Origin: Sporocytophaga myxococcoides
Lineage (GTDB): Bacteria > Bacteroidota > Bacteroidia > Cytophagales > Cytophagaceae
Assembly (NCBI RefSeq): GCF_000775915.1
Contig: NZ_BBLT01000002.1
Span: 434,001 to 498,000 of the forward strand
Reading direction: 5' to 3'
DNA length: 64,000 nucleotides
Shown: positions 1 to 8,453 of the stretch, one piece after another
How positions within the stretch are numbered: position 1 is the first letter of the stretch
How the letters are laid out: the number at the start of each line of letters is the position of its first letter
The notes under the pieces: model-generated
Seen by the model: the letters and a program-made list of their open reading frames with translations, nothing else
Told to the model about the DNA's origin: nothing
The model's database searches: none
Made by a program: the position numbers and the translations under genes

Positions 1-82
1 TAATTATTACCAATTCGGAATTTTAAAACAAGAGGTTATAAGGCTTTCTGTAACAGAGGACTTTAGGGACAAAAAACGATAG
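1..82 (+). CDS. Possible 3' end of an upstream gene (partial)
   Basis: A frame open from base 2 runs 26 codons to a TAG at 80-82 and ends in a charged tail (residues ...TEDFRDKKR). The composition is protein-like and it has the same orientation as the exopolysaccharide genes that follow, so it may be the C-terminus of the preceding gene of that locus. Too little is present to name a family, and a chance open frame cannot be excluded. Confidence 0.35.
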   Translation, partial: NYYQFGILKQEVIRLSVTEDFRDKKR

Positions 83-98
83 ATTAATAAAAAAGTAT

Positions 99-150
99 AA
101 GATTATAAATTTAAAATCTATCTTATTGGAGGTTAATTTTATATAATCTT
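99..150. repeat. Inverted repeat upstream of the first acyltransferase
   Basis: AAGATTATA at 99-107 is repeated in perfect inverted form (TATAATCTT) at 142-150, with 34 bases between the arms. The region is very AT-rich, so nine matching bases are only modest evidence. It lies about 95 bases before the start of the first complete gene and could be an operator or an mRNA stem. Confidence 0.3.
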
Positions 151-244
151 TTCTAGATGAAAAAATGAAAGAACTGCTTAATATTTCGAGACTTACTTTC
201 ACAAAATTGGGAAAGAGGAGAAACCGATAAAGGGTAATTGTTTT

Positions 245-1384
245 ATGGATAAGGAACTAAAATCATTGACAGGAATACGGGGCATAGCAGCGTTATGGGT
301 GGTACTTCTTCATTATATTGAGCCACTAAATATTGGCAATGATCTATATATATCTAAATTATTCTCAAATGGTATTATAGCAGTAGATATGTTTTTTTTA
401 CTAAGCTCATTTGTAATGTGCTTGGCCTATTCGGATGAATTTAAAGAAACTATATCTATCCATTCTTATAACTCTTTTATAAAAAAAAGATTTGCAAGAA
501 TTTATCCTGCTTATTTTTTTTGGGTATTCATGTTTTTGTCTTTTGAATTTATCAAACTGGATTTTAACTATACTAAAATATTAGTTAATCTATTATTAAT
601 TCAAAATCTTTTCAACGATTCTGTCATTGCAGGAATTTTTTGGTCATTAAGCTCAGAATGGATATTATACATTGTATTCCCCTTCCTGTATTTTATTTTG
701 CATAAAACAAGAGTCCGTTATATTAATTTATTATTAATATTGACCTGTTTAGTTGGTCTTTATTCGCTGCCATCTATAAATAATTATTTTATTGATTTTA
801 ATAAAGGTCTGTATAGTGCTCCTCCAGATGGTTTCATAGGGGTCGTAACGGGATTCAATTCGATAATAAGATGCTTTTTCTCCTATGTAATTGGTATTAA
901 CTTGTTTTTATTAATTAAAAATTATAATCCTATTACATTTACTTGGGTAAGACTTTTGAAATATTTTATTATTTTAGGAATGTTTGTCATTTTTTATTTT
1001 GGGAGGTCAGCAGAAACGTATGTGCTTTTAATTATTAGTTCAATTATACTAATTTCTAGTATTTATTTAAGTAATAAAGAAGTAGATTCCTTTTTTGCAT
1101 CTAAAATAGTTTATTTTCTGGGTAAGATATCTTATTCTATTTATTTGTGCCACATGTTTATACTGGTACTCATAAGTGTGTTGTTTAAAAAGCTTTTCAC
1201 ATTCCAAGACTACCCTAATATACAGTCCTTTCTCGTGCTTGTATCGTTGACTTTGTTGATTCCAGTTTCGTATTTGTCATATAAATTCTTAGAGATAAAA
1301 GCAGGGGCTTTTTTGAAATCTAAATTATCCATCAATCCCTCTAAAGTAAATAATATAGAAACGCAGATCCGCCAGAGTGTTTAA
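245..1384 (+). CDS. Acyltransferase 3 family membrane O-acyltransferase
   Basis: A 379-residue integral membrane protein of the acyltransferase 3 (OafA/WecH/YrhL) family, which moves acetyl or other acyl groups onto cell-surface sugars. The N-terminus has the family opening (SLTGIRGIAALWVVLLHY), with the conserved His in the first membrane segment. A second typical element, FWSLSSEW, lies near residues 131-138, and FLGKISYSIYLCHM near 289-302 is the usual C-terminal signature. About ten hydrophobic segments can be seen. It opens the polysaccharide locus and probably O-acylates a sugar of the repeat unit; the substrate cannot be read from the sequence. A 320-base gap separates it from the next gene. 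Confidence 0.88.
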   Translation: MDKELKSLTGIRGIAALWVVLLHYIEPLNIGNDLYISKLFSNGIIAVDMFFLLSSFVMCLAYSDEFKETISIHSYNSFIKKRFARIYPAYFFWVFMFLSFEFIKLDFNYTKILVNLLLIQNLFNDSVIAGIFWSLSSEWILYIVFPFLYFILHKTRVRYINLLLILTCLVGLYSLPSINNYFIDFNKGLYSAPPDGFIGVVTGFNSIIRCFFSYVIGINLFLLIKNYNPITFTWVRLLKYFIILGMFVIFYFGRSAETYVLLIISSIILISSIYLSNKEVDSFFASKIVYFLGKISYSIYLCHMFILVLISVLFKKLFTFQDYPNIQSFLVLVSLTLLIPVSYLSYKFLEIKAGAFLKSKLSINPSKVNNIETQIRQSV

Positions 1385-1704
1385 AATTTCAGGAAAAGAG
1401 GTAGATAACTTAAAATGACAGAAAAGCATGAGATTCAGACAATGAGTATAAATGTAAAAGTACTATTTTAGCAGGTTCAGTTATTTAAAATTGGTGTAAG
1501 ACAACTGCATAGCCCTTGAGCCAAGGTTATATTTAGCTTTTACACCTATTGAGATATGTCATATGGAGGTATCCTGGGAAAGTAAAAGGAGGAAAAAACA
1601 CATAGTTTCTGCTCATTGCTAATGGAGGAGAAGATATTTCGTATTAGCCAATTAATTGTGTTCGTTTTGTTGAGAAGTTAATTTAAAGAATAGTTTGTAT
1701 AGAT
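1385..1704. other. 320-base intergenic region with a small structured element
   Basis: No coding frame is convincing here. The notable structure is a possible two-part stem at 1493-1546: outer arms GGTGTAA (1493-1499) and TTACACC (1540-1546), enclosing a tight hairpin CCTTG-AGC-CAAGG (1514-1526). An ATAGTTTG sequence just before the next gene resembles, but does not exactly match, the phylum's -7 element, with TTTTG about 20 bases upstream. The rest is unremarkable AT-rich sequence. Confidence 0.4.
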
Positions 1705-2634
1705 ATGTCATCAGTAAGTATTGTTATACCTACATATAATCGCTTGGATTATTTGAAAATAGCATTGGAAAGTTGCTTGAAACAGACTGTTTTGCCTAAT
1801 AAAATAATCATTGGAGATGATTCGCCTAATGATGAAACTGAGGAATGGATAAAGATTTTTAAGCAGAAACAAACTGTGGAGATAGAATATATACACAATC
1901 GTCCATCTTTAAAACAGGCAGCTAATGTGGAAATGCTAATGCAAAGAGTTGAGACTGATTATTTGCTATTATTACATGATGATGATTATCTTTTACAAAA
2001 TGCATTGGAAGACCTATTACAATTGATGTTTGAAAATCCTGAGATAGACGTGGCTTTTGGAAAACAGTATATAGTTGACCAAAATGGGGTGATAAATGAA
2101 AAAGGCTCTGTTTTTCTAAATCAATCCTATCTAAGATCTTCTTCATATGAAAATAAAATACTCAACCCATTGCATGTAGCATTAAATCAGCAACTTCCCA
2201 GTAATAGTTTCCTTTTAAGAACCTCTTTAGCTAAAGAGGTTCATTATGATTTTGAAGTTGAAGCAGGTGATGCTATTGATTTTATGTTTTGTTTGAATTT
2301 AGCAAAAGCCAATGCTCGCTTTAGGTATGCGGACAAATTTATCAGTGCCTATCGTCATTCCGCAAATTCCGTAAGTACCAATGGTACCGTGGCATATGAT
2401 GCTTATAAACTTGTAGAGCAATTAAGTATTCCTGGAATTGACAATCAACAATTACAAAAGGAATTTTTATGTAAAAAAGCTCCTGGAGCAGTAGTTGAGG
2501 CATTGAAGAAGAAAAATAGAAAAGATGCATTAAGAATTTACTTTTCAGAATATCATAGAAATAAAATATTGACTTTTGGAGGCATTAAACGAGGGATTAT
2601 GGTTCTATTTGGAAAGAGTTTTCTTTTGTTATAA
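1705..2634 (+). CDS. Family 2 glycosyltransferase
   Basis: A 309-residue cytoplasmic GT-A fold glycosyltransferase (GT2). The N-terminus VSIVIPTYNRLDYL is the family's nucleotide-sugar binding strand. GDDSPNDET near residues 37-45 is the first acidic motif, and LLLLHDDDYLL near 87-97 supplies the metal-binding Asp residues. No membrane segments are obvious, so it is probably a soluble or peripheral enzyme that adds one sugar to the lipid-linked repeat unit. It is separated by about 96 bases from the next glycosyltransferase gene in the same direction. Donor and acceptor cannot be deduced. Confidence 0.88.
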   Translation: MSSVSIVIPTYNRLDYLKIALESCLKQTVLPNKIIIGDDSPNDETEEWIKIFKQKQTVEIEYIHNRPSLKQAANVEMLMQRVETDYLLLLHDDDYLLQNALEDLLQLMFENPEIDVAFGKQYIVDQNGVINEKGSVFLNQSYLRSSSYENKILNPLHVALNQQLPSNSFLLRTSLAKEVHYDFEVEAGDAIDFMFCLNLAKANARFRYADKFISAYRHSANSVSTNGTVAYDAYKLVEQLSIPGIDNQQLQKEFLCKKAPGAVVEALKKKNRKDALRIYFSEYHRNKILTFGGIKRGIMVLFGKSFLLL

Positions 2635-2730
2635 TTCATTCTGAATACTGAAAGAGTTACTCAGGAGTTTGAAAATGTATATAATAATCAAGTTTTTACT
2701 TATAGATAATAGGTTAAAGATTCCATATTA

Positions 2731-3873
2731 ATGAAAATCCTGTTCATTTGTGGTTCCTTAGAACCTGGTAAAGATGGGGTAGGTGACTATACCCGAAGGT
2801 TAGCCGGAGAGTTAATTAGGCAAAATCACAATGTCGAAATTATTGCATTGGAAGATCAATTTATTGCAGATGTAATAAAAACTTTTCAAGAAGACAATAA
2901 AACAACAATCCCTGTTTTGAGATTGCCGACGAGCAAGCCCTTAGAAAAACGAATAAATATAGCAAAGCAACAAGTAGAAGAATTCCAGCCGGAGTATTTG
3001 AGTTTGCAATTTGTTCCATATTCATTTCATAGAAAAGGCCTTCCTTGGAGTTTAGGAAAAAGATTGAAACAATTACATGGAAAGGGTAAATGGCATATTA
3101 TGTTCCATGAGTTGTGGTTGGGAATACATGGCAAGACAAGCAAAAAAAATTTTCTGATCGGGATCGCTCAAAAAATTCTTATAAAAAGATTAATTCAACA
3201 GACCAGACCTATCGTTACAACAAGTATCCCCATATATAAGGAAGCACTTAAAATTAAAGATTGCAGGTTGTTGCCACTTTTTGGGAATATCCAGCTTAAC
3301 TATTTAAATATGGGGAAAAAAGATACTGATAGCGAGTTTTTTATTGCTGTTCACTTTGGAACTTTTTCAGGAAATTTGATTGAGTTTGAAGCCCAGTTGG
3401 ATTACGTAAAATCATTAGCCGCTTCTAAGCATAAGAAAGTTTTACTTCGATTGCTTGGGAATGGTGGGCAGTTTAAGGAAAGATCAATAGCAATCGCTGA
3501 AAAAGTAATAGGAACACAATTTATACAGGATTGTGGTATATTGTCAGCGGAGGAAATTTCAGGATACTTTAGCACATCAGATATTGGAATTTCACGCGCT
3601 GATAACATCATGTATGGAAAAAGCGGATCTACAATAGCGATGCTTGAGCATGGTTTACCGGTGGTTCTTAAAGGAAAGCGACCGGAGAATGAGAGATGGG
3701 GTGAATACCTGCCATACTTTTGTGAGCAAATTTTATATAGTAATGATACGCCGGAAAAATATAAATTTGTAAAAGAACCAAAGCCGCAATTACAATTGAC
3801 CACAGATTCTTTTTTAGAATTGCTAAAAGAAAAAGAGAATAAATTAAATACTGTTTTATCTAATATATTATGA
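2731..3873 (+). CDS. GT4-like glycosyltransferase with atypical C-terminal motif
   Basis: A 380-residue GT-B fold protein. It begins MKILFICGSLEPGKDGVGDYTRRL, the glycine-rich loop and GVGDY element of family 4 glycosyltransferases. In the C-terminal donor-binding half the usual E-x7-E motif is not intact: around residues 290-310 the sequence is RADNIMYGKSGSTIAMLEHG, where only the second Glu (in AMLEHG) is obvious. It may use a different catalytic arrangement or belong to a divergent branch. Its stop overlaps the start of the pyruvyltransferase-like gene (ATGA at 3870-3873), so the two are probably translationally coupled. Confidence 0.8.
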   Translation: MKILFICGSLEPGKDGVGDYTRRLAGELIRQNHNVEIIALEDQFIADVIKTFQEDNKTTIPVLRLPTSKPLEKRINIAKQQVEEFQPEYLSLQFVPYSFHRKGLPWSLGKRLKQLHGKGKWHIMFHELWLGIHGKTSKKNFLIGIAQKILIKRLIQQTRPIVTTSIPIYKEALKIKDCRLLPLFGNIQLNYLNMGKKDTDSEFFIAVHFGTFSGNLIEFEAQLDYVKSLAASKHKKVLLRLLGNGGQFKERSIAIAEKVIGTQFIQDCGILSAEEISGYFSTSDIGISRADNIMYGKSGSTIAMLEHGLPVVLKGKRPENERWGEYLPYFCEQILYSNDTPEKYKFVKEPKPQLQLTTDSFLELLKEKENKLNTVLSNIL

Positions 3874-4877
3874 AATATTATTATCAAGTAGAGGGACATT
3901 TAAGAAATAATATTGGGGATGTTTTACAAGGTATGGTAGCAAAAAGATTCTTACCAGGAAACCCTTCAGTAGTAGATCGGGAAGCGCTTTCAACTATACC
4001 CAAAACAGAACCCGGATTATTGATTGCCAATGGGTGGTATATGCATACTTATGATAGATTTCCTGCTCCGGATAATATTATACCGATTTATACGTCTGTT
4101 CATATAGCAGACTCTAAATTATTGCTGGACCCTAAAGTCCGTGAGCATTTTAAGAAAAATGCTCCAATTGGGTGCAGAGATTCTAAAACCTTGCAGTTAA
4201 TGCTTGGTTGGGGAATCCCAGCTTATTACTCAAGTTGTTTGACTACTACATGTGAGCGAAGAGCAACTGCTGCAGAAGGTAAAAGGGGAGAAGTATTGCT
4301 GGTAGATAACGTAGATCATCCGGTTCCTGAAAATGTTAAGAATAAACTTGAGCAGATGTTAGGTAAGACAATGGTCAGGATATCTCATGATCCTCCGAAT
4401 ACTGAAGGAGATATTGAGACTTATGCCAGAACAGCTGAAGATCAAATGGATTTGTTGTTGAAAAGATATTGTAATGCTGAACTGGTCATAACGACAAAAA
4501 TACATTGTGCCTTGCCATGCCTTGGTATGGGTGCAAATGTAATGTTTATTCATCCAAATCCATCTGATCCAAGATTAGCTACTTTAGCTGAATTTACAGA
4601 TATCATTTCCTATAATGATATATTGCAAATGAATCAAATTCAGAAACCTGAAGTGCGTCAGGATCGTCTTGAAAAAAGGAAAAAGTTTCTGTCAGATTTT
4701 GTGAAATCTTCCATAGCCCTAAAGGAAAATCCTATCAAAAACGCAAATAACTTTGCTTATGGATATATAAAATATAAAAGTTATGCCATGGCAAATGTAT
4801 ATAGAGCAGGGGTAATGATTTTGGGCAAGCTGGGAATTGCAAAAGAAAAAATTTCCAGAGTTTATGGAATTCAATAA
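3870..4877 (+). CDS. Polysaccharide pyruvyltransferase family protein
   Basis: A 335-residue protein of the polysaccharide pyruvyltransferase (CsaB/ExoV-like) family, whose members transfer pyruvate from PEP to hydroxyls of a sugar to form an acidic ketal. Visible family elements are NNIGDVLQG near residues 13-21, GCRDSKT near 101-107, and a C-terminal TTKIHCALPCLGMGANVMFI near 209-228, the region holding the conserved TxRxH-like His. It overlaps the upstream glycosyltransferase by four bases. If active, it would give the polymer negative charge. Some members of this fold have other transferase roles, so the exact reaction is inferred. Confidence 0.78.
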   Translation: MKYYYQVEGHLRNNIGDVLQGMVAKRFLPGNPSVVDREALSTIPKTEPGLLIANGWYMHTYDRFPAPDNIIPIYTSVHIADSKLLLDPKVREHFKKNAPIGCRDSKTLQLMLGWGIPAYYSSCLTTTCERRATAAEGKRGEVLLVDNVDHPVPENVKNKLEQMLGKTMVRISHDPPNTEGDIETYARTAEDQMDLLLKRYCNAELVITTKIHCALPCLGMGANVMFIHPNPSDPRLATLAEFTDIISYNDILQMNQIQKPEVRQDRLEKRKKFLSDFVKSSIALKENPIKNANNFAYGYIKYKSYAMANVYRAGVMILGKLGIAKEKISRVYGIQ

Positions 4878-4921
4878 GCAAGGAGTGGAAAAAAGAATAG
4901 TCATATCTTTAATTGTTAACT

Positions 4922-5992
4922 ATGAGTAGAATACTAGTATACTCTACTCAGTTGATGGAGACCGGAGGTATTGAAAGCCATATTCTTGAATTTTGTCATA
5001 AAATCAGTGAATCTGGAATAAAAATAGATCTTGTTGTTCCGAATTTTAAAATGACTTTGGATAATGAGCTAAAGCTTAAAAAAGTCTGTAATTCAGTCTA
5101 TATATCGCGAAATAGAGAAGGCTGGAAAAGATATTTATGGCTATTAATGATTGCTCTTGTCATTGGAATGAAGAGGTATAATGCACTTTATACAAATGGA
5201 CAGGGTGAGAGTATTGGATTTTTTGAAAAGTTTATAAGATTTAAAAATCGTTGGATTCACCATCATCATACTTCCGGAGATACCCATGATATGGATACTT
5301 GGGGAGGAAATTATTGGAAAAGTCTTATGGCGGCAAATGAGGTGATTGCCTGTTCTAATCGAAATGCAGAAAGTCTAAATAAAATACTCAATAGGGATGT
5401 GAAATCAATTCCATGTTTTTCCAGGCAAATTGTAATCTCTCAAAAAGAGGGGAGAACTTCTGGAAATGTATCGTTGGGCTATTTCGGACGTTTAATACCG
5501 GAAAAAGGAATTGATACTATTTGTCGATTAAGTGAGGATCCAGAATTAAAAAATATAGAATTTCATATTTGGGGGGAAGGAGTAGCTTATCCTCCTGGTT
5601 CTTTTTATAATTTTCCAAGTGTAAAGTATCATGGGAAATTCTACAGTTTGGAGGAATTGAAAAATGCTATAAGCTCTTTAGACGGCTTTCTCTTGCTATC
5701 TACTCATTCAGAAGGATTGCCTATTAGTTTACTTGAGGTGATGAGCGCGGGATTGCCTTGGTTGGCAACAAATAGAGGAGGAATTCCGGATATTGCCTGT
5801 GATCCTGTTTCAACCAGAGTTATTGCTGCTACTCCAACTTATGAAGAAGTTAAGTTGGCTGTATTAAATCTTGCAGAAGACATAAGGAGTGGAAAAATAT
5901 CAAGAGAAACTCAGATGCACTTGTATAATACAAAGTTTTCATCTTCTGCTTTGACTTCTCAATGGAGGATGATATTAAATTTAGAAGAATAA
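4922..5992 (+). CDS. Family 4 glycosyltransferase
   Basis: A 356-residue GT-B glycosyltransferase. I place the start at the ATG at 4922 (MSRILVYSTQLMETGGIESH), which is the normal family N-terminus; a TTG nine bases upstream is in frame but unnecessary. GGIESH matches the GG-E/A loop of GT4 enzymes. The C-terminal half has LGYFGRLIPEKGID and the catalytic E-x7-E element SEGLPISLLE followed by MSAGLPWLATNRGG. It sits 44 bases after the pyruvyltransferase-like gene and 8 bases before the next glycosyltransferase. The sugar transferred is unknown. Confidence 0.88.
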   Translation: MSRILVYSTQLMETGGIESHILEFCHKISESGIKIDLVVPNFKMTLDNELKLKKVCNSVYISRNREGWKRYLWLLMIALVIGMKRYNALYTNGQGESIGFFEKFIRFKNRWIHHHHTSGDTHDMDTWGGNYWKSLMAANEVIACSNRNAESLNKILNRDVKSIPCFSRQIVISQKEGRTSGNVSLGYFGRLIPEKGIDTICRLSEDPELKNIEFHIWGEGVAYPPGSFYNFPSVKYHGKFYSLEELKNAISSLDGFLLLSTHSEGLPISLLEVMSAGLPWLATNRGGIPDIACDPVSTRVIAATPTYEEVKLAVLNLAEDIRSGKISRETQMHLYNTKFSSSALTSQWRMILNLEE

Positions 5993-6000
5993 ACATATAA

Positions 6001-7230
6001 ATGTTAACCCTTTCTCATCCCACCGGAAATGCTAATGTCAGAGCTGTTGCAATAGGATTGCAGAAAGCTGGTTTGCTAGACGAATTTTATACTTCTTTGG
6101 CTGCCTTTCCAGGAGATTATTTATCTGAATTAGCAAAATTAGGAGGGCCTTTTTTAGAAATAAACAGACGAATTTTTGACCCTTCATTACGATCATACAC
6201 ACATTCCAGACCATTTACGGAAATAGGCAGGTTACTTTCCTCAAAATTTGGATTATCATATTTGACAAGGCATGAAAGCGGTCCGTTTTGCGTAGATTCT
6301 GTATATAGAAATATTGACAGGAATGTATCGAAAGCTTTGCGTCATAGCAAGTCGTCAAAAGCTGTGTATGCATATGAAGATGGTGCTGAATATAGTTTTA
6401 TTGCAGCTAAAAAAATGGGAATGCTTTGCCTTTATGATTTACCAATAGGTTATTGGCGTGCTGCCAGAAATTTATTGGAAGCAGAGCTGGAAAAATGGCC
6501 GGAATGGTCGGGGACTATTACAGGCTTTAAAGATTCAGCAAAGAAACTAGCCCGCAAAGATGAAGAACTGAAGCTTGCGGATCAGATCTACGTTGCAAGT
6601 TCGTTTACAGCAAAAACATTGGAATCTTATCCTGGAAAATTAGCTCAAATTGAGGTAATTCCTTATGGGTTTCCCAAAGTTGGAAAAAGTCGTGACTATC
6701 AGAAAAGTAAGGCTTTGAGAGTTTTGTTTGTAGGAAGTTTGTCACAGCGAAAGGGAATTGCTAATTTATTAACAGCAGTGGATAGCCTGGGGAAATCGGT
6801 GGAATTGACAATCGTTGGTCATAAGGTGGTTGAAGATTGTACCCCTCTAAATAAAGCGCTGGCAAAACATAAATGGATCCCAAGCCTTAGCCATCCTGAA
6901 GTATTAAAACTTATGCGTGAACAAGATGTATTAGTGTTCCCGTCTTTATTTGAGGGATTTGGCCTGGTAATTACCGAAGCTATGTCCCAGGGCACACCTG
7001 TTATTACAACAGATCGCACAGCCGGACCTGATCTGATAGAGCATGGAAGAAATGGTTGGCTGATAGAGGCAGGTTCTACAAATTCATTGCAAGAAACTTT
7101 GGAAAATTTGATTAAACATCCTGAACAATGTGAATCTGCAGGCAGAGAAGCAATGGAAACTGCTAAATTAAGACCATGGGAAACCTATGGCAAAGAGTTA
7201 GCAAATAATATTTTAAAACTTGTTGAATAA
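6001..7230 (+). CDS. Family 4 glycosyltransferase
   Basis: A 409-residue GT-B glycosyltransferase. The C-terminal domain is typical: LRVLFVGSLSQRKGIANLL near residues 240-258, then LVFPSLFEGFGLVITEAMSQG near 314-334 with the E-x7-E pair, and TAGPDLIEHGRNGWLIEAG. The N-terminus (MLTLSHPTGNANVRAVAIGLQ) is unusual in lacking a long hydrophobic first strand, but it matches enzymes that begin with a HPTGNxNVR loop. The gene begins 8 bases after the preceding stop and is 15 bases from the following acyltransferase, so it belongs to the same transcription unit. Confidence 0.88.
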   Translation: MLTLSHPTGNANVRAVAIGLQKAGLLDEFYTSLAAFPGDYLSELAKLGGPFLEINRRIFDPSLRSYTHSRPFTEIGRLLSSKFGLSYLTRHESGPFCVDSVYRNIDRNVSKALRHSKSSKAVYAYEDGAEYSFIAAKKMGMLCLYDLPIGYWRAARNLLEAELEKWPEWSGTITGFKDSAKKLARKDEELKLADQIYVASSFTAKTLESYPGKLAQIEVIPYGFPKVGKSRDYQKSKALRVLFVGSLSQRKGIANLLTAVDSLGKSVELTIVGHKVVEDCTPLNKALAKHKWIPSLSHPEVLKLMREQDVLVFPSLFEGFGLVITEAMSQGTPVITTDRTAGPDLIEHGRNGWLIEAGSTNSLQETLENLIKHPEQCESAGREAMETAKLRPWETYGKELANNILKLVE

Positions 7231-7245
7231 ATCTATTTTGGTACC

Positions 7246-8343
7246 ATGAAATTTACTAATAGGAGCTTTGGGTTGGATTTTGCAAGAGCATTGGCGATAT
7301 GTCTTGTTTTAATTGCTCATTTTGTAAAGAAAGTAGAACACTTTGGATTTTGGGGGGTAGAATTATTTTTTGGTCTGAGTGGCTTTCTTATTGGTCAAAT
7401 TTTATGGAAGAGTTTTTCTCAAACTGATCAATGGACAATTAAACATTTAACTAATTTTTGGTCTAGAAGATGGTGGAGAACGTTACCAAATTATTATTTG
7501 TTTTTTTTTATAATGCTTTTATTTCATAGTTATCAGGGGAACCTTCCTAAATGGGTTGACTTAAAAGATTACCTATGGTTCGGACAAGACTTCTTTGCAA
7601 GGGAAGGGGGCTTTTTTGGAATATCCTGGAGTCTTTGTATAGAAGAATGGTTTTATCTTTTGTTTCCTTTAGTCCTCTTTATATTGCATAAACTAGGATT
7701 AAAATCCAAGATAGCATTCACTCTGACTCTTTTGCTATTTATTGCAACATCAATATTTATAAGACAAATTCTGATCGCTGATCATGTCGGACATTCATTG
7801 AGAGGGATAACAATGGCACGGCTAGATGCTATTGCATGCGGGGTTTTAGTTGTATTCTGTTTTTCAATAATAGATGGTAGTTTTCGAAATAAAATAATCG
7901 CATTTTCCCTAGGCCTCATCTTGCTTCTTACAGCTTTCAATTTTGTCTATTTTTCAGGATACTCTTATGATGAGATTAAGGAAAGCCAATTTACCTTACT
8001 CATAGTTCCTCTTGGTTTTTCATTACTGCTTCCTCTAACATACCACTTAAACATGACTAATGGTGCCATTAAATGGATTGTTGAGAAATTGAGCTTATGG
8101 TCATATTCAATCTATTTAAGTCATATTCCTGTTATGTTTTTGATATATGAATTGATGGGAGGGACAAGAGACAGTATTATGGGCAATGCTCTTTCAAAGA
8201 TCATAGGATTAGGATTAACAATTTTAGTGTCTGCCATAATCTTTACTTATTTTGAAGTACCTCTTACCAGGAAAAGACCCAAAGAATTAAGTACTGAAAA
8301 TTCAGAAGTGGAAATAAAAAATTCAATTCCTTTAAAATCTTGA
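7246..8343 (+). CDS. Acyltransferase 3 family membrane O-acyltransferase
   Basis: A 365-residue polytopic membrane protein, the second acyltransferase 3 member of the locus. Conserved elements are SFGLDFARALAICLVLIAHF at the N-terminus with the key His, GVELFFGLSGFLIG near residues 36-50, the RRWWRTLPNYYLF segment near 77-89, GISWSLCIEEWFYLLFPL near 124-142, and SLWSYSIYLSHIPVMF near the C-terminus. Its sequence is clearly different from the protein at 245-1384, so the two probably modify different positions or carry different acyl groups. A gap of 110 bases with a weak hairpin follows. Confidence 0.88.
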   Translation: MKFTNRSFGLDFARALAICLVLIAHFVKKVEHFGFWGVELFFGLSGFLIGQILWKSFSQTDQWTIKHLTNFWSRRWWRTLPNYYLFFFIMLLFHSYQGNLPKWVDLKDYLWFGQDFFAREGGFFGISWSLCIEEWFYLLFPLVLFILHKLGLKSKIAFTLTLLLFIATSIFIRQILIADHVGHSLRGITMARLDAIACGVLVVFCFSIIDGSFRNKIIAFSLGLILLLTAFNFVYFSGYSYDEIKESQFTLLIVPLGFSLLLPLTYHLNMTNGAIKWIVEKLSLWSYSIYLSHIPVMFLIYELMGGTRDSIMGNALSKIIGLGLTILVSAIIFTYFEVPLTRKRPKELSTENSEVEIKNSIPLKS

Positions 8344-8399
8344 TAGGAGGATTATTAGAAGAAAGAATGATGAGTGATTACAATTGTAAGCATTAAGAT

Positions 8400-8432
8400 G
8401 GCCTTTCAATTAAGTAAAATTACATTAAGGCC
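8400..8432. repeat. Small inverted repeat before the polymerase gene
   Basis: GGCCTT at 8400-8405 pairs with AAGGCC at 8427-8432 across a 21-base AT-rich loop. The run that follows (TTCTGCTTATTTT) is only partly T-rich, so it is at best a weak terminator or a 5' mRNA stem of the next gene. Confidence 0.3.
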
Positions 8433-8453
8433 TTCTGCTTATTTTAGATTTAT

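Noticed and set aside
3402-3899. 165-residue open frame on the - strand
   Set aside because: Opposite the GT4-like gene, with no recognisable domain or start context; a shadow.
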